Positions 52,822-62,698 of a stretch of DNA of 64,000 bases are shown piece by piece. Every line of letters begins with the position of its first letter. The first letter of the stretch is position 1. The position numbers and the translations under genes were made by a program. The DNA comes from Desulfosarcinaceae bacterium (lineage in GTDB: Bacteria; Desulfobacterota; Desulfobacteria; Desulfobacterales; Desulfosarcinaceae): contig JASJCL010000016.1 of NCBI GenBank assembly GCA_030066015.1, positions 24,578 through 88,577 on the forward strand. Reading direction: 5' to 3'. The notes beneath the pieces are model-generated. The model saw only the letters and a program-made list of their open reading frames with translations. It searched no databases and had not been told where the DNA came from.

Positions 52822-53574
52822 TTATTTGCGCCAGGCCAACTCCGCCTCAATTCGCTCCTTGGAACCGAAATAGAATTGTCGAATAAACTTTTCGTACGCC
52901 GCGAAGGACCAGTGGCTATTTTTCATCAAGTCCGTAGCCTGGTCACGCTCACCTTGCTCAATGTGGGCGATGAAACGGTCATGTTCATCACAATTGATCA
53001 GCTCCCACTCCTCGATGTAAGAGCGTCGCGGAAAGTCGTAGAGACGCTGTTTGAAGGGCATCACGATTCGATGCAGGGTCGTGTTGTCTGAGAGGTTGAG
53101 AAAGACATCGTGAAAATCGATGTTGAGTTTGTAGTAATCGTCGTAGCGATCTTCGTCGATGGCGGACCGCATCTCCTGATTGAGCCGCTTCATATGATCG
53201 ATGTGGCGGGCCTCAAACCGCGCAAAGACACTGTAGACAACCGCACTTTCAAGCGCCCCGAGGATCTCCAGGACATTGCGAATATCGTCGATGGTCAATT
53301 TATTGACCAAGACCCCGCGCCGGGGCAGGATGGTGACGAAGCCTTCGCACTCGAGCTGAATCAGGGCATCTCTCAGCGGCGTTTTACTGATGCCCAGCCG
53401 TTCGCTGATCTCTTTGAGTTTGATGAAGGATCCCGGCAGCAGGTGACCGGCATGCATTTGGGCACGCAGATAATCGTAGACCTGCTGTCGCAGGGAGCGG
53501 ATCTCGATGGTGGGCTGGAATCCCGGGTGATCGTCGGGGGCAGAGGTCAACATTGCGGCTGGCATTCCTTTCAC
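52822..53574 (-). CDS. GntR-family regulator (FCD subgroup)
   Basis: A regulator of up to 250 residues: winged HTH (about 25-90, with LKEISERLGISKTPLRDALIQLECEGFV) and an all-helical FCD ligand domain (about 95-235) with metal-site type residues (NIDFHDVFL; the His near 195). FCD regulators sense carboxylic acids and amino compounds and often control the adjacent transporter. It lies upstream of the TRAP operon on the same strand and next to the aminotransferase. The start is uncertain between GTG 53574, ATG 53565 and ATG 53553. Confidence 0.9.
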   Translation of the reverse strand: MKGMPAAMLTSAPDDHPGFQPTIEIRSLRQQVYDYLRAQMHAGHLLPGSFIKLKEISERLGISKTPLRDALIQLECEGFVTILPRRGVLVNKLTIDDIRNVLEILGALESAVVYSVFARFEARHIDHMKRLNQEMRSAIDEDRYDDYYKLNIDFHDVFLNLSDNTTLHRIVMPFKQRLYDFPRRSYIEEWELINCDEHDRFIAHIEQGERDQATDLMKNSHWSFAAYEKFIRQFYFGSKERIEAELAWRK

Positions 53575-53729
53575 GGCTTCAGTCCCGCTGGCGTTTTCGG
53601 ATATCGGTTATCCACATGACGTTGATACCCGCTTCGCCCCTCACCGTCAATGTTCTGCATCTCGAGCGGTCCATGCCGGCCCTTTTTTGGTGGCTGCCGG
53701 CATGGACCGTTTGTCAATGGGCGTCGGCC

Positions 53730-55097
53730 TCAGGCGGTGAAGCGGTCACCGACTTTCAGCGCCTCGTCCATGATGGCGACGCCTTCATCGATTTCGTCTT
53801 TGCTGATGATCAGCGGGGGCGCCAGAGCGATCACATTCACGGGGTTGGCGGCCATCGCCATCATGCCCAGCTCGCCCAGCTTTTTGGCGATCTCGAGTTT
53901 GGGGTTCATTCCCGGCATGACTTTGGCGTTGGTGGGCGTCAACGGCTCTTTGGTTGCCTTGTTCTTGACCAGTTCGATCCCCACGAAGAGCCCCAGGCCG
54001 CGCACATCGCCCACACAGGGGTGCTTCTCCTTGAGTTCCTGCGCCTTGTCGAGAAGGTATTGCCCCAGCTTCTCCGACTTCTCGATGAGGTTGTCTTCCT
54101 GGTAGATGGGTATCAGCGCATTGGCCGTGGCGCATCCCAGAGCGTGACCGGCATAGGTGGCCCCGTGGGCGAAGAACTGCTCCTTGAAGCGATCACCGAT
54201 CTGCTTGCGGACAACGGTGGCCCCCATGGGCAGGTATCCGCAGGTCATTCCCTTGGCCATGGTCATGATATCGGGCACCACATTCCAGTGATCCATGGCG
54301 AACCACTTGCCGGTTCGGCCGAAACCGGTCATCACCTCGTCCGCGATCATCAGCACATCGTGCTTGTCGCAAACCTCGCGCAGCATGGGGAAGTACTCCT
54401 TGGGCGGTACGATGATGCCATTGGCCCCGGTGACAGGTTCGAATATGATGGCGGCGACCTTGTCGGCACCGCCCTCCAGATCGATGGCCTCGTCGATGTA
54501 CTTGACGCACTGCAGCTCGCAGCTGGGGTAGGTTTGACCGAAGCTGCAACGATAGCAATAGGGCTGCGGCACCGTGACGATCTCGGTGCCGCCGAGCACT
54601 TGCGCCCATCCCCGCGAATCGCCCGCCGAGAGGGACATTGCCGATGCGGTGCCCCCATGGTAGGTGCGATAGCGGGTGACGACCTTGCGCCGACCGGTGT
54701 ACTGGTGGGCGATCTTGACGGCGGCTTCGTTGGCCTCGGCGCCCCCGAGGGTGATAAAGGAGCGCTCCAGGTCACCCGGCGTGACCTCGGCCAACATCTT
54801 GGCGAGGATGGCGCGCGGCTTATTGGACAAGCTCGGTGCGAAAGAGGTCAGGGTTTTGGCCTGCTCACAAATGGCATCCACCACCCGCTCGTCCTGGTGG
54901 CCGATGTTGTGACTGACAAAGCAGGAGCTGAAATCCAGTCGCTCACGGCCGTCTTCGGTGGTGAAGCGGACCCCCTTGGCGGAAACCACCCGCGGCGGAC
55001 TGACGGCCGGTTGGAAAGACCAGGAGTGAAAATTGTTCTCAACCTCGTAGCGATCCAGATCTTCCTTGGCACTGGGGATTGACTTCAAATCGATCAT
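53730..55097 (-). CDS. class III (omega) aminotransferase
   Basis: A 455-residue PLP-dependent class III aminotransferase. It has TLGGAEANEAAVKIAHQYTGRRKVVT-type sequence for the cofactor phosphate loop, YRTYHGGT, IADEVMTGFGRTGKWF (PLP-ring Asp) and AKGMTCGYLPMGA with the catalytic Lys. A Cys-rich patch, YCYRCSFGQTYPSCELQC, is a feature of some taurine:pyruvate or related omega-amino acid enzymes, so taurine is one possible substrate; no sulfoacetaldehyde-handling gene is present to support that. The ATG at 55097 follows GAGGAGG. A GntR regulator and TRAP transporter downstream suggest an uptake-transamination module. Confidence 0.9.
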   Translation of the reverse strand: MIDLKSIPSAKEDLDRYEVENNFHSWSFQPAVSPPRVVSAKGVRFTTEDGRERLDFSSCFVSHNIGHQDERVVDAICEQAKTLTSFAPSLSNKPRAILAKMLAEVTPGDLERSFITLGGAEANEAAVKIAHQYTGRRKVVTRYRTYHGGTASAMSLSAGDSRGWAQVLGGTEIVTVPQPYCYRCSFGQTYPSCELQCVKYIDEAIDLEGGADKVAAIIFEPVTGANGIIVPPKEYFPMLREVCDKHDVLMIADEVMTGFGRTGKWFAMDHWNVVPDIMTMAKGMTCGYLPMGATVVRKQIGDRFKEQFFAHGATYAGHALGCATANALIPIYQEDNLIEKSEKLGQYLLDKAQELKEKHPCVGDVRGLGLFVGIELVKNKATKEPLTPTNAKVMPGMNPKLEIAKKLGELGMMAMAANPVNVIALAPPLIISKDEIDEGVAIMDEALKVGDRFTA

Positions 55098-55541
55098 GAT
55101 ATCCTCCTCATTGACTGTCTGATGGACAGTCGAATTGAATTCCGGCGGCAGCCATTGTGGGCTGCCCTTCTTGCCGATACAAAAGTGGATGGCAGTGGAA
55201 GCTGCCGAAGATACACTTGGTGCGTTGAGATCCACCACGCTTTCTGTGGCGGACACCGAAGATAGACGGCAGACCCTGCAACGGCGTCGAAGAGACGTCA
55301 CTGGGGCAGATGGTGCCCGCTTCTGGCAAGGCCATATCGCTGTTGTGTGTAACGACGGGTGTATGGGATCTAGAATCTGGTATATCAGACACCTTACACC
55401 TGTCAACCCTCACCCTGCAACGGATGTGTCGCTGGCGACACCCGTCGTTGGACCCGATCCTTCCCCAAACGGTCCTGGTCTCGCTGGCGTTGCGCCTGGG
55501 ATCCCCCAACGAATCCCGCCCCGGTCAGGACCTCCTTTTGG
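55098..55541. promoter_or_regulatory. control region of the aminotransferase gene
   Basis: A 444-base gap between glutamate dehydrogenase and the aminotransferase, both leftward. The open frames across it are shadows. It includes the GntR-type dyad at 55376-55389. Confidence 0.45.
55376..55389. promoter_or_regulatory. GntR/FCD-type dyad
   Basis: TCTGGTATATCAGA is a near-perfect inverted repeat (one mismatched pair) centred on TATA. Its core TGGTATATCA fits the short T-N-G-T...A-C-N-A type operators of FCD GntR regulators. The gntR gene lies 1.8 kb downstream. Confidence 0.45.
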
Positions 55542-56891
55542 TCACACCACGCCCTGGTCGATCATGGCGTCGACCACCTTGACGAAACCGGCGATGTTGG
55601 CGCCCGCCTCGTAGTTGCCCGGCATGCCGTACTGCTCGGCCGCGTCCAGCGCGGCCGTGTGGATGCTCTTCATGATGATCTGCAGCCGGTTGTCCACCTC
55701 CTCGCGGGTCCAGTTCAGCCGCTGGGAGTTCTGGGTCATCTCCAACCCGGACACGCTCACACCGCCGGCGTTGGCCGCCTTGCCCGGACCGTAGAGCACC
55801 TTGTGCTCGTGGTAGAGCTTGATACCGTTGGGCGTGGTGGGCATGTTGGCCCCCTCGCTCACCAGGAAGACACCGTTGTTCACCAGGTTCTGGGCATCCT
55901 TGGCGTTGATCTCGTTCTGGGTGGCCGAGGGAAAGGCGCAGTCGGCCGGATGGTCCCACAGGGGGTTGTGGTCGGCCGACGGGTCGGTCTCCGTGTAGAC
56001 CGCCTCGGGGTACTTGGTCACGTACTCCTTCACACGGCCGCGGCGCACGTTCTTCAGCGTCATCAGGTAGGCCAGCTTCTCGCGGTCGATGCCCGCCTCG
56101 TCATAGATCACCCCGGTGGAGTCGCTGAAGCTCACCGGCCTGGCCCCCAGGTCCAGCAGTTTCTCCATGGTGTACTGGGCCACGTTGCCGCTGCCGGACA
56201 CCAGGCTGGTCTTGCCCTCTAAGCTGTCGCCCTTGTGGTTCAGCATCTCGGCGGCGAAGTAAACCGCACCGTAGCCGGTGGCCTCGGGTCGGATTAGGCT
56301 GCCGCCCCAGTTCAGGCTCTTGCCGGTGAGCACACCGGTGAACTCGTTTCTGAGCTTCTTGTACATGCCGAACAGGTAGCCGATCTCCCGCGCCCCCACG
56401 CCGATGTCGCCGGCGGGCACGTCGGTGTTCGGGCCGATGTGGCGGAACAGCTCGGCCATGAAGCTCTGGCAAAACCGCATCACCTCGTTGTCGCTCTTGC
56501 CCTTGGGGTCGAAGTCGCTGCCCCCCTTGCCGCCGCCCATGGGCAGGGTGGTCAGCGCGTTTTTGAACACCTGCTCGAAGGCCAGAAACTTGAGGATCCC
56601 CAGGTTCACCGAGGGGTGAAAGCGCAGCCCGCCCTTGTAAGGCCCGATGGCCGAGTTCATCTCGACGCGAAAGCCCCGGTTGACCTGCACCTCGCCCCGG
56701 TCGTCGACCCACGGCACCCGGAACAGGATCACCCGCTCGGGCTCCACCAAACGCTCCATGATCTTGGCCGCCCGGTATTCCGGGTTCTGGTCCAGTACCG
56801 GCTTGATCGACGCCACCACTTCGTTCACCGCCTGATGGAACTCCGGCTGCGCCGGATCCTTCTCTTTCACCAGTTGCAGTATCTCTGTCAT
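55542..56891 (-). CDS. gdhA: NADP-type glutamate dehydrogenase
   Basis: A 449-residue hexameric glutamate dehydrogenase: GPYKGGLRFHPSVN at the glutamate site, PMGGGKGGSDFDPKGKSD with the catalytic Lys, PAGDIGVGAREIGYLFG, and the dinucleotide-binding SGSGNVAQY (about 240-248; GSGNV form). The length and sequence fit the GdhA branch that uses NADP(H). It interconverts glutamate with 2-oxoglutarate and ammonia. ATG at 56891 follows GAAGGAGGGG. Sitting upstream of the aminotransferase, it could recycle amino groups, but it may simply serve ammonium assimilation. Confidence 0.95.
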   Translation of the reverse strand: MTEILQLVKEKDPAQPEFHQAVNEVVASIKPVLDQNPEYRAAKIMERLVEPERVILFRVPWVDDRGEVQVNRGFRVEMNSAIGPYKGGLRFHPSVNLGILKFLAFEQVFKNALTTLPMGGGKGGSDFDPKGKSDNEVMRFCQSFMAELFRHIGPNTDVPAGDIGVGAREIGYLFGMYKKLRNEFTGVLTGKSLNWGGSLIRPEATGYGAVYFAAEMLNHKGDSLEGKTSLVSGSGNVAQYTMEKLLDLGARPVSFSDSTGVIYDEAGIDREKLAYLMTLKNVRRGRVKEYVTKYPEAVYTETDPSADHNPLWDHPADCAFPSATQNEINAKDAQNLVNNGVFLVSEGANMPTTPNGIKLYHEHKVLYGPGKAANAGGVSVSGLEMTQNSQRLNWTREEVDNRLQIIMKSIHTAALDAAEQYGMPGNYEAGANIAGFVKVVDAMIDQGVV

Positions 56892-56963
56892 GTTTTCCCC
56901 TCCTTCGGATAGTGAAGATGACACCCGCGGGTAACCAGCCCTCGGGTAGGTGATCGTCCTGCG

Positions 56964-59945
56964 TTAGACCGCTGTCTCTTTCGGCAAAAGAATCACACAC
57001 TGGGCGCTGCGGCCGTCCACCTTGAGCACCAGGTTGACGGGCAGGCGGATGTGGGTGACGTGTTCGCTCTGATCGGCGGCGGGCTGCGCCTGGAGCCAGT
57101 CCCAGTCCAGTTCGCCCTTGGCGCCGCCGCTGAGGGTGATGTAGTTGATCCCCATGGTGGTGATGTTGTGGAAGAAGTGGGACCCCTGGGACGGGTCGGC
57201 GGTGAGCTTGTCCGAAACGCTCTCCACGATGGCCCCCACGCCGGAGATGTCGGCCCAGGTCACCGGGATGCCCAACCAGCGATCGGCCGACCCCCAGCGC
57301 CCGGGTCCGATGAGCAGGTAATTGCGCTCCTCCTTGACCAGGCGAGCGTTGAAGCGGCCGATCTCCTTGGCGATCTGCACCGTCTGAGCCGCATCAAAGG
57401 TATCGGGGCGCACATAGAGAATGTCGGCCATGTCCTCCTTGATGGCGTTGCCCAGGGCCTTGTCGGAGTGACAAAAGGCCTGCGCACGCTCCTCGTCACG
57501 AATGGTCACCTGTCCACTCTCGGCCCGCGCCGTCATGGGGCGCAGCTGGAGAAAGGCGAATTGGGGATTCTCCGCCGTCCGCTTGCTCCAATTGACTGAA
57601 AATTCCAGCTCCACGGGACAGCCCATTCCTTTCTCGCCCAGCGCCAGGGCGTCGGACAGCATATCGGCGAGGGGCAGCTGGTTGAACTTGAGCACCGGTG
57701 CAAAGGTCAGCACCCGGTAGCCGGGGATGAGGGTCGTATCGCGAATGCGGTGTTCTTCGGGCAGGTAGGTGGAGGCCAGCATCTTGACGGCCGGCTCTTC
57801 TCCGGCATCGCTGACCTCCCGTTTGGCCAGGTGGGCGTCCTCGTCGGTACTGAGAGAGGCGCTGGAGCCGTCCATCTTGAGGGAGTAAAAGTAGCGCTGG
57901 TTGTTGTCCAGGATGTCGTCCACGGTGGAGCGTTGCGGCAGTAGCTGCGGGTATTTGGGTGAGAAGCGCAGGGTTCGCTCTCCCTCCACCACCGCCCGGC
58001 CGAGCCCCAGAGCGATGGTGACGATGCCGTCCTCCTGACGCTGGTGGCCAAAGGGGTAGTAGTTGTGGCTCTGCCCAACGCCGGAGATGGCCGGGTAGAA
58101 GTAGCCGTTGGCACGTTCGCCCACCAACTGCTGGATGATGACGGCCATCTTCTCCTCTTCGGTACGATGGCCCACGCGCTTGGAGAAGGCCTTTGGCGCT
58201 TGAAAATAGCTCGAGGCGTAAACGAGTTTGATCGCTTCCAGGAGGTGGGTCAGACGGGTTTCCAGCTCGGGAGAATCATTGGAGAGCATGTAGGTTTTGT
58301 AGAGCCCGGCGTAGGCGCGAAACTGGGCGTCCTCCAGCAGGCTGGAGCTGCGGATCGCCAGCGGGTAGTCGACCTTGGCCATGTAGCCGCGCAGGCTGTC
58401 GACGACCCACTCGGGAAAGTCGCTTTCGAGAAAGGCGGTGGCGATCTCTTCGTCGGGCAGGTCGGCCTCGGCCAGCGAGAGAAGTTGATTCTGATCGACA
58501 AAATCCTCGAACCCTTCGGTGGTGATCACCAGGGTCTGGGGAACGATGATCTCCAGATCCGGGTACTTCTTGTGCAGCTCGCCGTGGGCGCGCAGCAGGG
58601 AGGCCACAAAGGCCAGGCCGCGGGCCTTGCCCCCCAGGGAGCCTTTACCGAGCTTGAAGAATTCGGTCTCGGTGTCGAAATCCTGGGTGTCCAGATTCAC
58701 CACCACCCCCTTCTGACGCCGCCGACGGCGGGCCTGGATGGCCGTGGCGAGATATTCCCGCAGGCTCTCGACGTCGTCGAAATCGGCGTCGGTGAGGGGC
58801 CGCAGTTTGCTGGCGAGAACGGTTTCGGTGCGGGCAAAGAGCCAGCGCGAAAAATCGTTGTTGCGCGTGTGCATCAAAAAGGCATCGGCGGGCAGCTCGC
58901 GAATGCCGGTTTCGAGCAGGCGCATGTTCTTGGCCCGCGCCATCTCGGCGCCGCCGGCGTCCCGGAAGACAAACTCTCCGAAACCCAGATGGTCCCGGAA
59001 GAAGGCCTGCACCTCGGCATGCAGGGTGGGGGAGTTCTTGTCCACGAAGACGGCGTTGATGGCGGCCGCCTTGGCGGCGTTTTCGGTCTCCGAGCTGGTC
59101 AGCAGAACGGGTATATCGAAGCGTTCCCGGCGCACGTGAGAGACGAATTTGACCCCGGCGTCCCCCTGCTGGACCCCGCCGCAGGAGAAGCGCACGTCCG
59201 AGATCACGCCCAAGACGTAGGGTTCGTAGAAATCGAAGAGTTCCATGGCCTCCTCGTAGGTCTCCGCCACCAGGATCTTGGGTCGCGCCCGCATGGTGAG
59301 CAGGCGATGTTCCTCGTTGAGCCCCTCCTCCATGACGGCCTGGGTCTGGGTGACCAGCTCCCGGTATAAAATGGGCAAGAGGCTGCTGAGGTAGGCCGGG
59401 GAATCCTCCACGAAGATGATGACCCGGATACCGGCGGCCGCGGTATCCTGGACCACATTCATGCGGTCTTCGGCACTCTTGATGAGGGCCACGAGGATGT
59501 CGGTGTTGCCCGACCATACGAAGATACGGTCGATGCCGTCGGGGGTGGTCTTACCGCAGTAGTCGGCCTTGGAGAGCACTTCGCCGTGGGAGAGCATGAT
59601 CACCGGCAGGCTGGGGGCCTCGGATTTGATGGTGCGGCCCAGGGAGAAGGCGTCCATGTCGGCCAGGCGGGGCATGGTGATGACCAGATCGAACGGCCGT
59701 CGGTCCAGGGCCGACAGCGCTTCCTCGGCAGTGGCCACCCAGGTCAGTTGGGGGGGACGGCTCAGGTTGAGGCCGCGATACTCGTTGATGATCCGTTCGC
59801 TGAGGCGGCAGTCCTCCTCCATGATCCAGGCGTCGTAAAGGGTCGATACGAGGAGGATGTGGCGCACCTTGGACGCCATCAGCTCGTGGAAGAGTTTGAA
59901 CTGGGAGTCGAAATCGCTGGAGAAGGGGTCGATCTCAAGATCCAT
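56964..59945 (-). CDS. receiver-like / PEP-synthase-type ATP-grasp fusion
   Basis: A 993-residue protein. Residues about 1-340 contain two receiver-like (CheY-fold) segments, HILLVSTLYDAWIMEEDC with LVITMPRLADMDAF, and RVIIFVEDSPAYLSSLLP with VLGVISDVRFSCGG. A PPDK/PEP-synthase N-terminal ATP-grasp domain follows (about 430-830: GSLGGKARGLAFVASLL, YPLAIRSSSLLEDAQFRAYAG, LQLRPMT). The C-terminus (about 890-990) carries LLIGPGRWGSADRWLGIPV. There is no phospho-His swivelling domain and no PEP-binding barrel, so it cannot be a complete PEP synthase; it is more likely an ATP-dependent phosphotransfer protein under signal control. The ATG at 59945 follows GAGGATG. Confidence 0.85.
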   Translation of the reverse strand: MDLEIDPFSSDFDSQFKLFHELMASKVRHILLVSTLYDAWIMEEDCRLSERIINEYRGLNLSRPPQLTWVATAEEALSALDRRPFDLVITMPRLADMDAFSLGRTIKSEAPSLPVIMLSHGEVLSKADYCGKTTPDGIDRIFVWSGNTDILVALIKSAEDRMNVVQDTAAAGIRVIIFVEDSPAYLSSLLPILYRELVTQTQAVMEEGLNEEHRLLTMRARPKILVAETYEEAMELFDFYEPYVLGVISDVRFSCGGVQQGDAGVKFVSHVRRERFDIPVLLTSSETENAAKAAAINAVFVDKNSPTLHAEVQAFFRDHLGFGEFVFRDAGGAEMARAKNMRLLETGIRELPADAFLMHTRNNDFSRWLFARTETVLASKLRPLTDADFDDVESLREYLATAIQARRRRRQKGVVVNLDTQDFDTETEFFKLGKGSLGGKARGLAFVASLLRAHGELHKKYPDLEIIVPQTLVITTEGFEDFVDQNQLLSLAEADLPDEEIATAFLESDFPEWVVDSLRGYMAKVDYPLAIRSSSLLEDAQFRAYAGLYKTYMLSNDSPELETRLTHLLEAIKLVYASSYFQAPKAFSKRVGHRTEEEKMAVIIQQLVGERANGYFYPAISGVGQSHNYYPFGHQRQEDGIVTIALGLGRAVVEGERTLRFSPKYPQLLPQRSTVDDILDNNQRYFYSLKMDGSSASLSTDEDAHLAKREVSDAGEEPAVKMLASTYLPEEHRIRDTTLIPGYRVLTFAPVLKFNQLPLADMLSDALALGEKGMGCPVELEFSVNWSKRTAENPQFAFLQLRPMTARAESGQVTIRDEERAQAFCHSDKALGNAIKEDMADILYVRPDTFDAAQTVQIAKEIGRFNARLVKEERNYLLIGPGRWGSADRWLGIPVTWADISGVGAIVESVSDKLTADPSQGSHFFHNITTMGINYITLSGGAKGELDWDWLQAQPAADQSEHVTHIRLPVNLVLKVDGRSAQCVILLPKETAV

Positions 59946-60201
59946 GACGCATCCTCAGCCGCACCAGGGGAGCCGCTATGCGGCGTCCCCGGCCAGGCGG
60001 CCGGTGCCGCATCGCGGCCAAGCCGATGCGGGGTTATGGTCCGCAGCCAAGGGTGACGGCTGGCGGGACTCAACAGCGGTGTGGTCGTGCCGGACGGTTC
60101 GGTGCTGCGCCTTGTTATACAGCTTGGCGGGGCGCGTCAAGCCAGAATACACCGGCACTCGCTGCGGCGGCCGCGGGCCCCCGGATGAATCGGGAACCGC
60201 C

Positions 60202-61203
60202 TCAGGTGCCCAGGGTGGCCACCATGATGGCCTTGATGGTGTGCAGGCGGTTTTCGGTCTCGTCGAACACCACTGAGGCGGGCGATTCGAAAACGGCGTC
60301 GCTGACCTCCATCGATTCGAGGCCAAACTTCTGGTAGATCTGCTCGCCGATAAGGGTTTCGCGATTGTGAAAGGCCGGCAGGCAGTGAAGGAACTTGACC
60401 CGCGGATTGCCGCTCTTCGCCATCACCGCACGGTTCACCTGATAGGGAGACAGTAGGCGGATGCGTTCCTCCCAGACCGATTCCTCCTCCCCCATGGAGA
60501 CCCACACGTCGGTGACGATAAAGTCGCACGCCTTCACGCCCGCGTCGATCTCTTCGGTTAGGGTGATCGACGCGCCGCTCGCCTCGGCAATCTCCCTGGC
60601 CTGGGCCACCAGCCCCTCCTCAGGAAAGAGGGACTTGGGCGCTACGGCCCGAAAATCCATGCCCAACTTGGCCGCCCCGATCATGAGGCTGTTGCCCATG
60701 TTGTTGCGGGCGTCCCCCAGATAGGCGAAGACCACCTGGTGGAGGGGCTTGTCCGAATGCTCCTGCATGGTGAGCAGGTCGGCCAGTATCTGGGTGGGGT
60801 GGAACTGGTCGGTGAGGCCGTTGTAGACCGGTACGCCCGAATACGCGGCCAGCGTTTCCACCGCACTTTGGTCGAAGCCGCGGTATTCGATGGCATCATA
60901 CATGCGCCCCAACACCCGGGCGGTGTCCTTGAGACTCTCCTTCGATCCCATCTGGGAGCCGGAGGGTCCCAGGTAGGTGACCCGGGCCCCCTGGTCGTAG
61001 GCGGCGGTCTCGAAGGCGCAACGGGTGCGGGTGGAGGATTTCTCGAAGATCAGGGCGATATTCTTTCCGGTCAGGCGCGGTTGTTCCGTACCGGCGTACT
61101 TGGCCCGCTTGAGGTCGGCCGAAAGGGTCAGCAGAAAGTCGATCTCCTGGGCGGTGAAATCCAGCAGTTTCAGGAAACTCCGGTTTTTCAGATTGAAAGC
61201 CAT
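60202..61203 (-). CDS. argF: ornithine carbamoyltransferase
   Basis: A 333-residue carbamoyltransferase: [10 protein letters not shown] (about 56-65) binds carbamoyl phosphate, [14 protein letters not shown] (about 129-142) follows, and HCLPAFHN (about 270-277) has the ornithine-site Cys. It converts ornithine and carbamoyl phosphate to citrulline and can run in reverse in arginine breakdown. ATG at 61203 has GAGGAG upstream. It lies 76 bases downstream of an ornithine aminotransferase, so both draw on ornithine. Confidence 0.95.
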   Translation of the reverse strand: MAFNLKNRSFLKLLDFTAQEIDFLLTLSADLKRAKYAGTEQPRLTGKNIALIFEKSSTRTRCAFETAAYDQGARVTYLGPSGSQMGSKESLKDTARVLGRMYDAIEYRGFDQSAVETLAAYSGVPVYNGLTDQFHPTQILADLLTMQEHSDKPLHQVVFAYLGDARNNMGNSLMIGAAKLGMDFRAVAPKSLFPEEGLVAQAREIAEASGASITLTEEIDAGVKACDFIVTDVWVSMGEEESVWEERIRLLSPYQVNRAVMAKSGNPRVKFLHCLPAFHNRETLIGEQIYQKFGLESMEVSDAVFESPASVVFDETENRLHTIKAIMVATLGT

Positions 61204-61279
61204 CTCACGTCTCCTCGCGCCTAGGCGCCCGATGCACCGGTGTCATGGGATCCCGCGGACATCGTCCCGGCTGATCGGA

Positions 61280-62482
61280 CTAACCAGCGCCAATGACGGC
61301 CGAGATCCGCTCGATTGCCCAGTCTACCTGTTCACGCGTAATTATCAAGGGGGGGGCGAAGCGAATGGTGTTTTCGTGGGTCTCCTTACAGAGCAGGCCC
61401 TGTTCCTTGAGCCGCTGACAATACTGCCGCGCGCCACCCGCCTCGGGGTGGAACTCGATGGCCAGCATCAGCCCGCGCCCGCGCACCTCTTTGACGGTGT
61501 CGGCCTGGATCGCCGCCAACCCCTGCTTGAAGTAGGCGCCCATTTCGGCGGCGTTCTCGATCATGCCCTCCTCCACCAGCACCTTGAGCGCGGTGCGCGC
61601 CACGGCGCAGGCCAGGGGGTTGCCGCCGAAGGTGGAGCCATGCTCGCCGGGTTGGAGGACACTCATCACTTCGGTGTTGGAGAGCACGGCCGAAACCGGG
61701 TAGAGCCCGCCCGAAAGGGCTTTGCCCACCAGAGTCAGGTCCGCCTCGATCCCTTCGTGTGCCTCGGCCAGAAGCTTGCCCGTGCGCCCAAGGCCCGTCT
61801 GGATCTCGTCCAGAATCAAGACCACGTTGTGCGCCGTACACAGCTCACGGGCCTTCTGCAGATAGCCCGCCGGCGGTATCACCACGCCGGCCTCCCCTTG
61901 AATGGGCTCCACCAGCAGGGCCACGGTGTGGGGCGTCATCGCCGCGGCGAGGGCGTCGGCGTCGCCGTAGGGGACCACCTTGAACCCCGGTGTAAAGGGG
62001 CCAAAGCCCTTGCGGGCCCCCTCGTCGGTGCTGAAGCTGACGATGGTGATGGTGCGGCCATGGAAGTTGCCGTCACAGACGATGATCTCGGCGTGACCTT
62101 CGGGTACCCCCTTCACCTGATACCCCCACTTGCGCACGGTCTTGATGGCCGTCTCCACCGCCTCGGCGCCGCTGTTCATGGGCAATACCTTGTGGGAGCG
62201 GGTCAGGTCGCAGAGCTCGCGGTAGAGCAGCGCCAGCTGATCGTTGCGAAACGCTCGCGAAGTGAGGGTCAGTCGCTGGGCCTGATCGATCATGGCCTGA
62301 ACGATCTTCGGATGACAATGGCCCTGGTTGACGGCCGAATAGGCCGACAGACAGTCCAAGTACCGGTTGTCCGCCACATCCCACACCCAGACGCCTTGTC
62401 CGCGGTTGAGAACCACATCCAGCGGTTTATAGTTGTGGGCGCCCAGTTGCTGTTCGATCTCGATATATTTTGCTGGCTCCAT
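61280..62482 (-). CDS. rocD: ornithine aminotransferase
   Basis: A 400-residue class III aminotransferase most like ornithine--oxo-acid transaminase: [20 protein letters not shown] near the start, [48 protein letters not shown] and [13 protein letters not shown] with the PLP Lys. It moves the delta-amino group of ornithine to 2-oxoglutarate, giving glutamate semialdehyde. ATG at 62482 follows GGAGGGATC. With ornithine carbamoyltransferase it forms a two-gene unit linking arginine, ornithine and proline/glutamate metabolism. Confidence 0.92.
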   Translation of the reverse strand: MEPAKYIEIEQQLGAHNYKPLDVVLNRGQGVWVWDVADNRYLDCLSAYSAVNQGHCHPKIVQAMIDQAQRLTLTSRAFRNDQLALLYRELCDLTRSHKVLPMNSGAEAVETAIKTVRKWGYQVKGVPEGHAEIIVCDGNFHGRTITIVSFSTDEGARKGFGPFTPGFKVVPYGDADALAAAMTPHTVALLVEPIQGEAGVVIPPAGYLQKARELCTAHNVVLILDEIQTGLGRTGKLLAEAHEGIEADLTLVGKALSGGLYPVSAVLSNTEVMSVLQPGEHGSTFGGNPLACAVARTALKVLVEEGMIENAAEMGAYFKQGLAAIQADTVKEVRGRGLMLAIEFHPEAGGARQYCQRLKEQGLLCKETHENTIRFAPPLIITREQVDWAIERISAVIGAG

Positions 62483-62698
62483 GATCCCTCCTTATGATGG
62501 GTCCAATCCCGGGACATAAAAAGTCTATTCATATGATGAATAGCCCGCGATTACGCTTTTCTCACCTGATTGTCAACCTTGGCGTCGGAATCGTGGCGCG
62601 AAATTTCCTGGCTGGCGCGTCATTGGCGGCGGGTCGATCGTCACAAATTCGGAATGGCCAATGCGGGCATCGATATCAGCGCAAGCAAAATGGATCGT

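Noticed and set aside
53553..55082. 509-codon plus-strand frame
   Set aside because: Antisense shadow of the class III aminotransferase.
58044..59369. 441-codon plus-strand frame
   Set aside because: Antisense shadow of the receiver/ATP-grasp gene.
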